From contig CAYVTV010000028.1 in the NCBI GenBank assembly GCA_964454295.1, forward strand, positions 1 through 23,244: a stretch of DNA of 23,244 bases. Reading direction: 5' to 3'. The stretch's first letter is position 1. The number at the start of each line of letters is the position of its first letter. The notes under the pieces were generated by a model. The model worked only from the letters and a program-made list of their open reading frames with translations. It searched no databases and had not been told where the DNA came from. Both the position numbers and the translations under genes were made by a program. Below are positions 16,194 through 23,244 of this stretch, one piece after another. The stretch is from CAYVTV01 sp964454295. GTDB taxonomy: Bacteria; Bacteroidota; Bacteroidia; Bacteroidales; GCA-2748055.

Positions 16194-16213
16194 CCAGGGG
16201 TGGCAACCCCAGG
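16194..16213. repeat. GGGGT/ACCCC hairpin
   Basis: CCAGGGGT (16194-16201) pairs with ACCCCAGG (16206-16213) across GGCA with one mismatch. It sits immediately before bracket repeat B. Confidence 0.5.
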
Positions 16214-16228
16214 AAAAATGACAATATA

Positions 16229-16384
16229 AAAATCCGCCTTACAGACACAACATTTTGTCTCTCAACAACGAAACTATATCATCCTGCTGATTGAGGCGGA
16301 AAAGATAAAGCTGATTCAGGAAAAAATAACGTAAACAAACCAAGTATAGTATTAATCAAAAAAATGTAGACTTTTTTCAGGACG
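16229..16384. repeat. Bracket repeat, copy B (direct partner at 11-167)
   Basis: This copy is collinear with 11-167 at about 80-85% identity. It keeps a perfect outer stem, TCCGCCT (16233-16239) with AGGCGGA (16294-16300), while its inner hairpin has one mismatch. Copy A shows the reverse: perfect inner, degraded outer. It ends in a T-run and AGGACG like copy A. It lies between the end of the sialidase island and the hflX 3' end. No protein is encoded. Confidence 0.8.
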
Positions 16385-16427
16385 GTACGAAATATTATCA
16401 ATCCGCTGAAGTATATTTTGTTTACGA

Positions 16428-17621
16428 TTAATAAAGCAGATCATCATAAGGATATCTCCTGATATGAATTTCTTTAATTCTTTTGTAAAGCATGTCTTTT
16501 AGTTCCTCCACATTTGTTTTTTCCTTTGCGGAAATAAAAACCGATTCGGTGTTGTTTCTGGCAAGCCAGCTATTTTTAAGATCTTCCAGTGTCCAGTTGC
16601 TTTTTAGTTCAGGGGTCAGATCATCTTCATCCTTAACGATATAATTATACGCATCGATTTTGTTAAACAGCATAAACATTCTTTTATCCGATGCTCCGAT
16701 TTCATTAAGAGTCTGGTTCACAATCTGAATTTGTTCCTCGAATCCTTTATGTGAAATGTCCACTACATGTATGAGGATATCAGATTCCCTTACTTCATCA
16801 AGCGTGGATTTAAAAGATTCCACCAGGTCATGTGGCAACTTGCGGATAAATCCCACTGTGTCAGAAAGTAGAAAGGGAAGGTTGCCTATTACTACTTTTC
16901 TGACAGTGGTATCAAGTGTGGCAAAGAGTTTATTCTCTGCAAAAACATCTGATTTGCTGATAAGATTCATTATTGTTGACTTCCCTACATTCGTATATCC
17001 AACCAGGGCAACCCTTACCATTTTTCCCCTGTTTTTTCTCTGAACTTTTTTTTGTTTATCAATTTTTTTTAACTCTTCTTTTAATCTGGAAATTTTATCA
17101 CGTATAATACGCCGGTCTGTTTCAATTTCCGTTTCCCCCGGTCCTCTGAGACCTATTCCTCCTCTCTGCCTTTCAAGGTGAGTCCACATGCGGGTTAGCC
17201 TTGGCAACAGGTACTGGTATTGTGCCAGCTCAACCTGCGTCTTTGCATGCGCAGTCTTAGCCCTCGATGCAAATATATCAAGTATAAGATTGGTGCGGTC
17301 AATTACCCGGCAATTCAATTCCTTTTCCAGGTTTCTGAATTGTGAAGGTGAAAGCTCATCATCAAAGATCAACAGGTTGATCTCATTTTTTTCAATAAAA
17401 GTCCGGATTTCATCAAGTTTCCCGGATCCGATAAAAGTTCTGGAATTAGGAGTATCCAGGCGTTGTGTAAAAATACCTGACGGAACAGCACCAGCAGTTT
17501 CAGTAAGAAACGCCAGCTCATTAAGATAATCTGCTATCTCCTCTTCTGTATCTGATGGAGTGATAACTCCCACAAGTATTGCTTTCTCAGGTTCATTTGC
17601 CGTATTGATAAGTTCGGCCAT
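16428..17621 (-). CDS. hflX: Ribosome-associated GTPase HflX
   Basis: The protein has 397 aa. The N-terminal HflX domain (about 15-150) precedes the family signature RQRGGIGLRGPGETEIETDRR (151-171) and a charged helical linker. The GTPase domain shows G1 GYTNVGKS (208-215), G2 around ATLDTT (234-239), G3 DTVGF (254-258), G4 NKID (320-323) and G5 SAKE (364-367). HflX splits stalled or hibernating ribosomes, especially after heat or antibiotic stress. All nucleotide-binding motifs are intact and the length is normal. It is transcribed toward the island and divergently from the lipoprotein at 17846. A TAACTTTG -7 box lies about 20 bases upstream of the start. Confidence 0.96.
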   Translation of the reverse strand: MAELINTANEPEKAILVGVITPSDTEEEIADYLNELAFLTETAGAVPSGIFTQRLDTPNSRTFIGSGKLDEIRTFIEKNEINLLIFDDELSPSQFRNLEKELNCRVIDRTNLILDIFASRAKTAHAKTQVELAQYQYLLPRLTRMWTHLERQRGGIGLRGPGETEIETDRRIIRDKISRLKEELKKIDKQKKVQRKNRGKMVRVALVGYTNVGKSTIMNLISKSDVFAENKLFATLDTTVRKVVIGNLPFLLSDTVGFIRKLPHDLVESFKSTLDEVRESDILIHVVDISHKGFEEQIQIVNQTLNEIGASDKRMFMLFNKIDAYNYIVKDEDDLTPELKSNWTLEDLKNSWLARNNTESVFISAKEKTNVEELKDMLYKRIKEIHIRRYPYDDLLY

Positions 17622-17640
17622 AAGAATTTAATTAAAATTG

Positions 17641-17648
17641 CAAAGTTA
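17641..17648 (-). promoter_or_regulatory. Candidate -7 box for hflX
   Basis: The minus strand reads TAACTTTG, an exact match to the Bacteroidota TAnnTTTG -7 element, 20 bases before the hflX ATG. No convincing -33 TTTG is found at the expected distance. Confidence 0.5.
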
Positions 17649-17742
17649 GGAAATGATTTGTAGTTACACGCATGTTTATGTTTCATTGATAATCAGCGGG
17701 AACATTCATTGTAACCTTTACTCACGGTTTTACGTTAAGTTA

Positions 17743-17750
17743 TAAATTTG
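17743..17750 (+). promoter_or_regulatory. Candidate -7 box for the lipoprotein gene
   Basis: TAAATTTG matches TAnnTTTG and would give a leader of roughly 90 bases before the ATG at 17846. No clear -33 element is visible, so this is tentative. The divergent spacer 17622-17845 otherwise holds only AT-rich DNA. Confidence 0.3.
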
Positions 17751-17845
17751 AAAGTGAAATGAATATATTGAAAAAAACATTTATATTTATACAGATTAAA
17801 ATAGTTTTTTAATTTTATTGCAAAATTATCCAAAACCTCAGCGTT

Positions 17846-19018
17846 ATGAAAAAAATTATACTACTTCTCCCGGTCGTTTTTCTATTCTCGTGCAGTTCCA
17901 TAAATAAGCAAATGCAGAGAGGACAATATGATATGGTTCTTGAAAGAACTGTCAGGCGGCTAATCAAGAATCCGGATAACACCGAGGATGTAAGGACACT
18001 GGATAGGGCTTACAGGCTGGCTAATGAGCGGGATCTTGAAAGAATAAAATTCCTGAAAATGGAAAACAATCCAAATAATTATGATGAGATATTTCTGAGA
18101 TATGACAACCTTAAAGCCAGGCAATCCAGGGTAAGAACAGTCCTCCCTCTGAATATGAAGGGAACAGTTATCAATTATGAATATGTGGATTATGACGCTG
18201 AGATAGTACAGGCTAAGAGAAGCGCTGCAGAATACTATTATACCAATGGACAGAGGTTATTGCAGAATCCCGACAGAATATCGAATCGTGAAGCCTATTA
18301 CCAGCTGATAAGAGCAAGAGATTATTCGGGTGATTCATACCCCGGTCTTACGGATATGATTATTGAAGCCAGATATAAAGGCACAAGTAAAACATTGGTC
18401 CAGGTAACTAATTCCAGTGCATTATCCATTACCCCCGAATTTGAACAGGAGCTTTTAAACTTTAACACACAGGGATTGAGCAGTGAATGGGTAGAGTATC
18501 ATTTTCGACATATTAATGAGGAAATTGAATACGATTACCTTGTAGTTGTGAATATCACGGATATTTTCCTTACCCCTGACCAGTCAAAGGTAAACGACCT
18601 GGTTTACAAAAAAGAGGTGGAAGATGGTTTTAAATATGCCCTTGATGCCCGTGGTAACGTAATGAAAGATACAGCAGGCAATGATATCAAAATACCCCTC
18701 TATAAAACGCTTAATGCTACACTTATTGAAACCCAGCAACGTAAAGAAGTAACTATTAAAGGAGTGGTGGAAATACTGGAGATGAAACCTGTAAGAAAAC
18801 TGCTGGTAAAAGAACCTATTGGTGCAAATAATGTATTTCAGCATGTTTCAGCGAGAGTTGTTGGAGATATGGCTGCTCTTGATGAGGAAGGAAGGAAAAA
18901 GATTGAAAGCGAATATATTCCTTTTCCTTCAGATTTTCAGATGATCTATAATTGTGCGGAAACACTGAAACCTGCGATACGGGATGCTATTTATGCAAAC
19001 AGGAGGTTTATTCAATAG
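17846..19018 (+). CDS. Conserved Bacteroidota-type lipoprotein of unknown function
   Basis: The protein has 390 aa. The N-terminus MKKIILLLPVVFLFSCSS is a lipoprotein signal with the modified Cys at 16. Residues 20-190 are rich in charged amphipathic helices with a TPR-like look (QRGQYDMVLERTVRRL, AAEYYYTNGQRLLQN, AYYQLIRARDY). About 190-390 look beta-rich, with a repeated ELLNFN/DYLVVVNITD pattern and many Lys/Glu. I recognise no catalytic motif. It is probably anchored in the periplasmic face of a membrane and may act as a helical-repeat scaffold. It is divergent from hflX and not part of the sialic-acid island. Confidence 0.75.
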   Translation: MKKIILLLPVVFLFSCSSINKQMQRGQYDMVLERTVRRLIKNPDNTEDVRTLDRAYRLANERDLERIKFLKMENNPNNYDEIFLRYDNLKARQSRVRTVLPLNMKGTVINYEYVDYDAEIVQAKRSAAEYYYTNGQRLLQNPDRISNREAYYQLIRARDYSGDSYPGLTDMIIEARYKGTSKTLVQVTNSSALSITPEFEQELLNFNTQGLSSEWVEYHFRHINEEIEYDYLVVVNITDIFLTPDQSKVNDLVYKKEVEDGFKYALDARGNVMKDTAGNDIKIPLYKTLNATLIETQQRKEVTIKGVVEILEMKPVRKLLVKEPIGANNVFQHVSARVVGDMAALDEEGRKKIESEYIPFPSDFQMIYNCAETLKPAIRDAIYANRRFIQ

Positions 19019-19061
19019 GCTTTAGACCATAGACTATAGAGGCAATGTTTTTTATGAAAGT

Positions 19062-19111
19062 GACATGTGACGGGTGACAGGTGACAGGTCACCCGTCACC
19101 CGTCACCCGTC
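19062..19111. terminator. Long GTGAC/GTCAC hairpin between convergent genes
   Basis: The 24-base arms 19062-19085 and 19088-19111 pair at about 21 of 24 positions around the two-base loop AG. Each arm is made of repeated (G)GGTGAC units. The hairpin lies between the lipoprotein 3' end and the 3' end of the minus-strand membrane-protein gene, where it could end both transcripts. There is no T-run, so the terminator role is inferred from position and stem strength. Confidence 0.45.
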
Positions 19112-19164
19112 TCGGATCAAAGATATTGATTTAATATTGGAGCAATAGTTTTAAATTATAAAAA

Positions 19165-19881
19165 CTATTGAAAATATGCCCTGATAAGCGGGTTGAGAGT
19201 GAAATATAAAGTTGTTATAATACCTGCTAATGCAACCATAGCGATAATGCGGTAATCGGTATATTGCTTAATAATTATTCCGGTAAATGCCCACATTACT
19301 GATAGTCCAATGAAAGGATTATTAAGCCGGACAATGGTGAGTGATGTAATAAAAACACCTGCCGCAATCATTATTACAGTCCATGCTTCCTCTGATATTC
19401 CCGATCCGCTCAGGTTATAATGTACCAGCACAGCAGTGACATTGGCAATGGTTGCAATACATATCCAGCCAAGATAAATACCGAATACAGCTTTGATAAA
19501 TCCAACAGGAAGGTCTTTAATCGCAATATTTATAAATATCAGACTTATTAAAAGCACTGTCATTATACCCAGGGAAAGTGGCAATTTTTCATAATGCCAG
19601 GCTATAATCCATAATCCATTCATAACACATGAAAGGGCAAACAGCCATCCTATTTCTTCCGCAATGGACTTTGAACGGGGAGAAAATTGCAAAACACAAT
19701 ATACAGCCAGTAATAAGTAAATAATTCCCCATATGGAAAAGGTTATGCCTGCCGGCACAAACAAATTGGGAAACTGGTCAGAAAGCTGACCGGTAGTTTT
19801 GTTATTGAGAGGCAATGCATTTGCCAGATAGTTCATTATGATCATTCCGGCAAAAAGTATTATATTCAGATAACGTATCAT
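19165..19881 (-). CDS. TspO/MBR-like tryptophan-rich membrane protein
   Basis: Starting at the ATG at 19881 the protein has 238 aa and seven or eight predicted membrane segments. The N-terminal block MNYLANALPLNNKTTGQLSD, followed by LFVPAGITFSIWGIIYLLL, is characteristic of proteins annotated as tryptophan-rich sensory protein (TspO/MBR relatives). It is longer than classic five-helix TspO. The ligand is unknown. An ATG at 19980 would add 33 residues without family similarity. The perfect -7 box TATCTTTG (minus strand, 19926-19933) lies between the two ATGs, so 19881 is preferred. Confidence 0.75.
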   Translation of the reverse strand: MIRYLNIILFAGMIIMNYLANALPLNNKTTGQLSDQFPNLFVPAGITFSIWGIIYLLLAVYCVLQFSPRSKSIAEEIGWLFALSCVMNGLWIIAWHYEKLPLSLGIMTVLLISLIFINIAIKDLPVGFIKAVFGIYLGWICIATIANVTAVLVHYNLSGSGISEEAWTVIMIAAGVFITSLTIVRLNNPFIGLSVMWAFTGIIIKQYTDYRIIAMVALAGIITTLYFTLNPLIRAYFQ

Positions 19882-19925
19882 GGTATTACGTATAGTGTAA
19901 AAATTTTTATTCACACAAGTTAACT

Positions 19926-19933
19926 CAAAGATA
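19926..19933 (-). promoter_or_regulatory. -7 box for the TspO-like gene
   Basis: The minus strand reads TATCTTTG, an exact TAnnTTTG, 45 bases upstream of the chosen ATG (19881) and downstream of the alternative ATG (19980). It therefore decides the start. No clear -33 is seen. Confidence 0.55.
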
Positions 19934-20097
19934 GGAAAATATCTATTGTATAAGTTGCTAAAATAATCTATTTTTAGCATTAGTTTAACTCATATAAAGT
20001 TAAGGTATTAACTGGCGATAATTGCGCTCCGGATTGTATAGGGAAAAGAGTTAAATGACAACAAATCATAATCTGAAATTTTAATACTTTAAATCCC

Positions 20098-21714
20098 ATG
20101 AAAAAATCTAATCTGCTTGTCCTGGCATTGATTTTCTTGTTATCCTGTAAAAATATACCGGATGAACAAGTTTCAGTTAATATCATTCCAAAGCCGGTTT
20201 TAACAGAGCTCAGGAAAGGTTCCTTTGTAATTAATTCCAACACGAGTATTTACAACATTTATAAGGATCCGGAAATTGAGCAGATCATTTCAATATTTTC
20301 TTCAGATGTTAACCGGGCTACAGGCATCGATATTAAGAGTGCTATTACCAAGGCTATGAAGAACCAGATCATTCTTAATCTTGATATACACGATGATCTT
20401 CATCCGGAGGGTTATATAATGAAAGTTACGCCAGCGATGATCTTCATTTCCTCCCCAACGGTTCAGGGTCTGTTTCACGGATTACAATCGTTGAAGCAAC
20501 TTATTTTTACATCTGCAGCTTCACAAGATAAAGGGATACCTGTTCCTGCGTTAAAGATTACTGATTATCCCAGGTTTTCCTGGAGGGGTATGCATCTTGA
20601 TGTGGGAAGGTACTTTATGTCCAAAGATTCTGTAATAAGATATATAGATTTTCTCGCATTATATAAGTTTAACAAGTTTCATTGGCATCTGACAGAGGAT
20701 CAGGGTTGGAGAATTGAAATAAGGAAGTATCCAAAACTAACTGAGACAGGAGCATGGAGGAAGGAAACCATAATTGGGCATTTAAAAGATACTCCCAGAG
20801 TTTATGATGGTATTCCACATGGAGGTTATTATACACAGGAAGAGATAAGGGAGGTAGTGGAATATGCGGCTGATCGTTTTATAACTGTTATTCCGGAAAT
20901 TGAGATGCCGGGGCATGCTCAGGCTGCCATTGCTTCCTATCCTCACCTTGGTGTTACCGGCAAACCCGTGGAGGTAAAAACTGAGTGGGGTATCTCCAAC
21001 ATAATTTTTAATCCTGTTGAAGAAACATTTCGCTTTCTTGAAGATGTTCTTGAGGAGGTGCTGGAACTTTTCCCTTCAGAATTTATTCATATTGGAGGTG
21101 ATGAGGCAAAAAAGGATCAGTGGAAGGCCAGTCCTGCCGTTCAGAAACAGATCCGGGAACTGGGACTGAAGGATGAAGATGAACTGCAAAGCTGGTTTAT
21201 CAGGCGGATAGAGAAGTTTCTCAGTGAAAGAGGCCGGCGGTTGATCGGATGGGACGAAATTCTTGAAGGCGGACTTGCCCCAAATGCAACTGTTATGTCC
21301 TGGCGCGGTATAAAAGGGGGTATTGAAGCAGCTGAGATGGGACACGATGTGGTTATGAGTCCTACTACCCATTGTTACCTTGATTATTACCAGTCTGATC
21401 CTGAAAATGAGCCGCTGGCTATTGGGGGATTCCTTCCCCTGGAAAAGGTATATTCATATGAGCCTGTTCCCGAAGAACTTGATGCAGAAAAAGCAAAACA
21501 TATACTGGGAGCTCAGGGCAATGTATGGACAGAATACATGAAAACCTTCAGGGATGTGGAATACATGGCATTCCCCCGGATGACTGCAATAGCTGAAGTG
21601 GTGTGGTCACAGCCTGAAAGTAAGGATTATATTGATTTCAGTAACAGGCTGAAGATGCATGTGCCTCTTTTTGAAGCTCTTGATATAAATTATTCGAAGA
21701 CGGGGATGCCCTGA
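20098..21714 (+). CDS. GH20 beta-N-acetylhexosaminidase, lipoprotein
   Basis: The protein has 538 aa. The signal ends in LLSC (Cys17), so it is lipid-anchored. Residues about 25-150 form the GH20b alpha/beta domain and about 155-510 the catalytic TIM barrel. Motifs are HWHLTEDQGWR (195-205), PEIEMPGHAQA (266-276), HIGGDEA (331-337; D335-E336 are the polarizing Asp and acid/base Glu of substrate-assisted catalysis), and GAQGNVWTEY with AFPRMTAIAEVVW toward the C-terminus. It removes terminal GlcNAc or GalNAc from glycans at the cell surface or in the periplasm. All catalytic parts are present. It lies outside the bracketed island but would complement the sialidase, which exposes such residues after removing sialic acid. 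Confidence 0.93.
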   Translation: MKKSNLLVLALIFLLSCKNIPDEQVSVNIIPKPVLTELRKGSFVINSNTSIYNIYKDPEIEQIISIFSSDVNRATGIDIKSAITKAMKNQIILNLDIHDDLHPEGYIMKVTPAMIFISSPTVQGLFHGLQSLKQLIFTSAASQDKGIPVPALKITDYPRFSWRGMHLDVGRYFMSKDSVIRYIDFLALYKFNKFHWHLTEDQGWRIEIRKYPKLTETGAWRKETIIGHLKDTPRVYDGIPHGGYYTQEEIREVVEYAADRFITVIPEIEMPGHAQAAIASYPHLGVTGKPVEVKTEWGISNIIFNPVEETFRFLEDVLEEVLELFPSEFIHIGGDEAKKDQWKASPAVQKQIRELGLKDEDELQSWFIRRIEKFLSERGRRLIGWDEILEGGLAPNATVMSWRGIKGGIEAAEMGHDVVMSPTTHCYLDYYQSDPENEPLAIGGFLPLEKVYSYEPVPEELDAEKAKHILGAQGNVWTEYMKTFRDVEYMAFPRMTAIAEVVWSQPESKDYIDFSNRLKMHVPLFEALDINYSKTGMP

Positions 21715-21717
21715 AGA

Positions 21718-21757
21718 AGTGACATGGGACATGTGACAAGTGACATGTGAGGTGAGG
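21718..21757. repeat. GTGACATG-type degenerate tandem repeat
   Basis: Copies of GTGACA/GTGACAT and the related GGGACATG follow the GH20 stop. The same GTGACA unit builds the hairpin at 19062-19111. It is intergenic and probably a dispersed simple-repeat family. Confidence 0.55.
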
Positions 21758-21812
21758 AATTAAGGAATTAAACTGCAAAATCGTGTATCCTGACATTATT
21801 CTTTAAACATAT

Positions 21813-22973
21813 ATGCAATTCAGTAATATCTCACCTAATCCCCTTGACCGTGTTACGCCGGAAATGAAACGTATCCTTAAAAAGAAGGCATGCAGGTTTG
21901 ATGTTCATACCCACATTTTCAACTATCGTGATGTGCCTGACAGGTTTCTTGGAGTGCGGCTTCCTTTTAATGAGAGATTCCTTGCATATATAGAGAAGAA
22001 ACTTCATGGTTTTTTTAAAAGGAGGGATACTGATACCTTAAGTAATCTTGCCTATTTTATTAATGTATTTAAAACACGGTCACCTGAAGAGATATTTATC
22101 AAACTTAAAGACTATTATCCGGGTGATAACACTGTATTCTGTACTTTAATGATGGACATGAGCGTGGGAATAGCAGGAAAATCAATACATTCCTATACGG
22201 ATCAGATTGAGAATATGGTTAATGTAAGGGACAGATTTCCTGCTCAGATACTTCCGTTTTTTGCTGCCGATCCGAATAACACGGAAATGAAAAGTATGTT
22301 TCTGAAAGTCTTTTCTCAGGATGAAAAGTACCGGTTCTTTGGTGTGAAGATCTATCCTTCGCTTGGTTATCTTCCTTCCCATCCTGATCTGATGGCTATA
22401 TTTGCCGTATGTGAGGAAAAGAATATTCCCATAACGGCGCACTGTGGCGGAGCTGTTGTTCATACATCCAGAAGGCACATAAGGGATATCCAGGGATATC
22501 AGTATATTCCCGGAGAGGGTTTTTCTGATAAGACTGTTTCAGTATCATTCAGGGGAAAGAAAGATTATGCAACCTATTTAAATCATCCCCGGAACTGGAT
22601 ACCCGTGCTGGAGAGATTCCCGAAGCTAAGGCTTAACCTTGCACATTTCGGCGGAGATGCGGAATGGGGAAAGTTTTTAAGAGGAAAGGGAGATAGCTGG
22701 GTCTCAAGGATCATTGACCTGATGGAAAGGTATGAGAATATCTATTCCGACTTCTCTTATACACTTCACAATAAGTCATTCTATACCGAACTGAAGGCAC
22801 TTATTTTAAATAATGAATTGTTAGCCGATCGTGTTTTATACGGCTCCGATTACTATATGGTAGTAAAGGAAGGATTCTTTCGTGCCATGCGGGTAAATTT
22901 CCATACATCTATGGGGGATGAGATCATGAAAAAAATTGCAGGGGAAAATGCGGGGAGGTTTTTGTTTGGATAG
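21813..22973 (+). CDS. Metal-dependent amidohydrolase (amidohydrolase_2-like)
   Basis: The protein has 386 aa and no signal peptide, so it is predicted cytoplasmic. It is a TIM-barrel amidohydrolase with metal-binding D30-V-H-T-H (H32 and H34), a possible bridging Lys at 179 in GVKIYPS, H210 in ITAHCGG, H278 in LNLAHFGGD and catalytic D346 in LYGSDYY. These match the metal ligands of the amidohydrolase superfamily branch that includes 2-pyrone/ACMS-type hydrolases and decarboxylases. The substrate cannot be told. The last 30 or so bases of the gene belong to a 60-base block repeated 78 bases downstream. Confidence 0.8.
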   Translation: MQFSNISPNPLDRVTPEMKRILKKKACRFDVHTHIFNYRDVPDRFLGVRLPFNERFLAYIEKKLHGFFKRRDTDTLSNLAYFINVFKTRSPEEIFIKLKDYYPGDNTVFCTLMMDMSVGIAGKSIHSYTDQIENMVNVRDRFPAQILPFFAADPNNTEMKSMFLKVFSQDEKYRFFGVKIYPSLGYLPSHPDLMAIFAVCEEKNIPITAHCGGAVVHTSRRHIRDIQGYQYIPGEGFSDKTVSVSFRGKKDYATYLNHPRNWIPVLERFPKLRLNLAHFGGDAEWGKFLRGKGDSWVSRIIDLMERYENIYSDFSYTLHNKSFYTELKALILNNELLADRVLYGSDYYMVVKEGFFRAMRVNFHTSMGDEIMKKIAGENAGRFLFG

Positions 22974-23081
22974 GCGGGGAAAAATATAAACCACAAAGGA
23001 CACGAAGTACTGCACGAAGGCGAAAATACGGCGAGGTTTTTGTTTGGATAGGCGGGGAAAAATTTAAACCACAAAGGACAC
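22944..23081. repeat. Tandem duplication of the amidohydrolase 3' end and its spacer
   Basis: The 60-base block 22944-23003 recurs at 23022-23081 with three mismatches. The first copy includes the codons for the C-terminal NAGRFLFG and the TAG stop, so the second is a fragment of coding DNA lying in the spacer. Between them is the AAACCACAAAGGACACGAAG-type intergenic repeat. Confidence 0.85.
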
Positions 23082-23209
23082 AGCGCCTCCGCTGAGTAGC
23101 TTGCACCTTCGCTAAAGCTACGGCAACACGCAGTCAGCGCTCGCGGAAAGGATGCACCAAGGTACACAAAGAATTTCCGTGATCCCGTTTTCATCCACCG
23201 TCCGCGTGT

Positions 23210-23243
23210 CGCTGAAGCTTTAGCGGAGGCACAAGCTTCAGCG
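23210..23243. repeat. Inverted repeat CGCTGAAGCTT / AAGCTTCAGCG at the window edge
   Basis: The perfect 11-base arms 23210-23220 and 23233-23243 are separated by 12 bases. They sit within repeat-rich non-coding DNA (23082-23244) that also holds CACAAAG and AAGCTTTAGCG-like pieces. The element may continue beyond the window. Confidence 0.6.
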
Positions 23244-23244
23244 T

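Noticed and set aside
15832..16248. Minus-strand open frames across the N gap encoding SFTHLLIY repeats
   Set aside because: They are translations of the 8-bp tandem array and undefined bases, with no protein signature.
11..16384. Composite transposon or insertion sequence as the explanation of the bracket repeats
   Set aside because: No transposase or integrase is encoded between or next to the repeats, and they do not show clear terminal inverted ends. The mobile origin is left as one option only.
19882..19980. Upstream ATG for the TspO-like protein
   Set aside because: A perfect TATCTTTG -7 box lies downstream of that ATG, and the extra residues do not look like the family.

Overview
The window looks like a piece of a Bacteroidota genome, probably Bacteroidales or a relative and probably a draft or metagenome scaffold, because it contains an exact 100-N gap. 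The evidence is AT-rich DNA, starts without Shine-Dalgarno sequences, TAnnTTTG-type -7 boxes, Cys lipoproteins, a carboxypeptidase-regulatory/TonB-plug protein and many short intergenic palindromes. No rRNA, tRNA, CRISPR array or transposase was found.

Bases 330-15919 form a plus-strand sialic-acid (nonulosonate) island of nine genes: (1) a periplasmic permuted-mutarotase propeller fused to a sodium/solute symporter, (2) an N-acetylneuraminate lyase, (3) an exported M20/AbgB-like amidohydrolase, (4) a second mutarotase-symporter fusion, (5) an FAD-dependent oxidoreductase coupled to it by an ATGA overlap, (6) a uroporphyrinogen-decarboxylase-like protein, (7) a stand-alone TonB-plug protein, (8) a Tat-exported propeller of the GH32/GH43 kind, and (9) a secreted double-propeller sialidase. 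A simple reading is release by the sialidase, anomer conversion and uptake by the fusions, then cleavage by the lyase to ManNAc and pyruvate. The oxidoreductase, UroD-like protein and amidohydrolase are not part of the known Nan pathway and hint at a modified or different acid sugar. No kinase, epimerase, SusC/SusD pair or regulator is present in the window.

The island is bracketed by two direct copies of a structured repeat of about 155 bp (11-167 and 16229-16384). The second fusion and the sialidase share a promoter-proximal block of about 100 bp containing an operator-like palindrome, so they are probably co-regulated. The second fusion has lost the Glu/Arg pair that the first keeps and that is attributed to catalysis in NanM.

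Bases 15920-16427 hold the assembly gap, an 8-bp tandem array, several palindromes and the second bracket repeat. Beyond this the content is more ordinary: hflX (minus), a divergent conserved lipoprotein, a convergent TspO-like membrane protein, a GH20 beta-N-acetylhexosaminidase lipoprotein and a metal-dependent amidohydrolase. The 3' end of the last gene is duplicated in the downstream spacer, which continues as repeat-rich DNA to the window edge.
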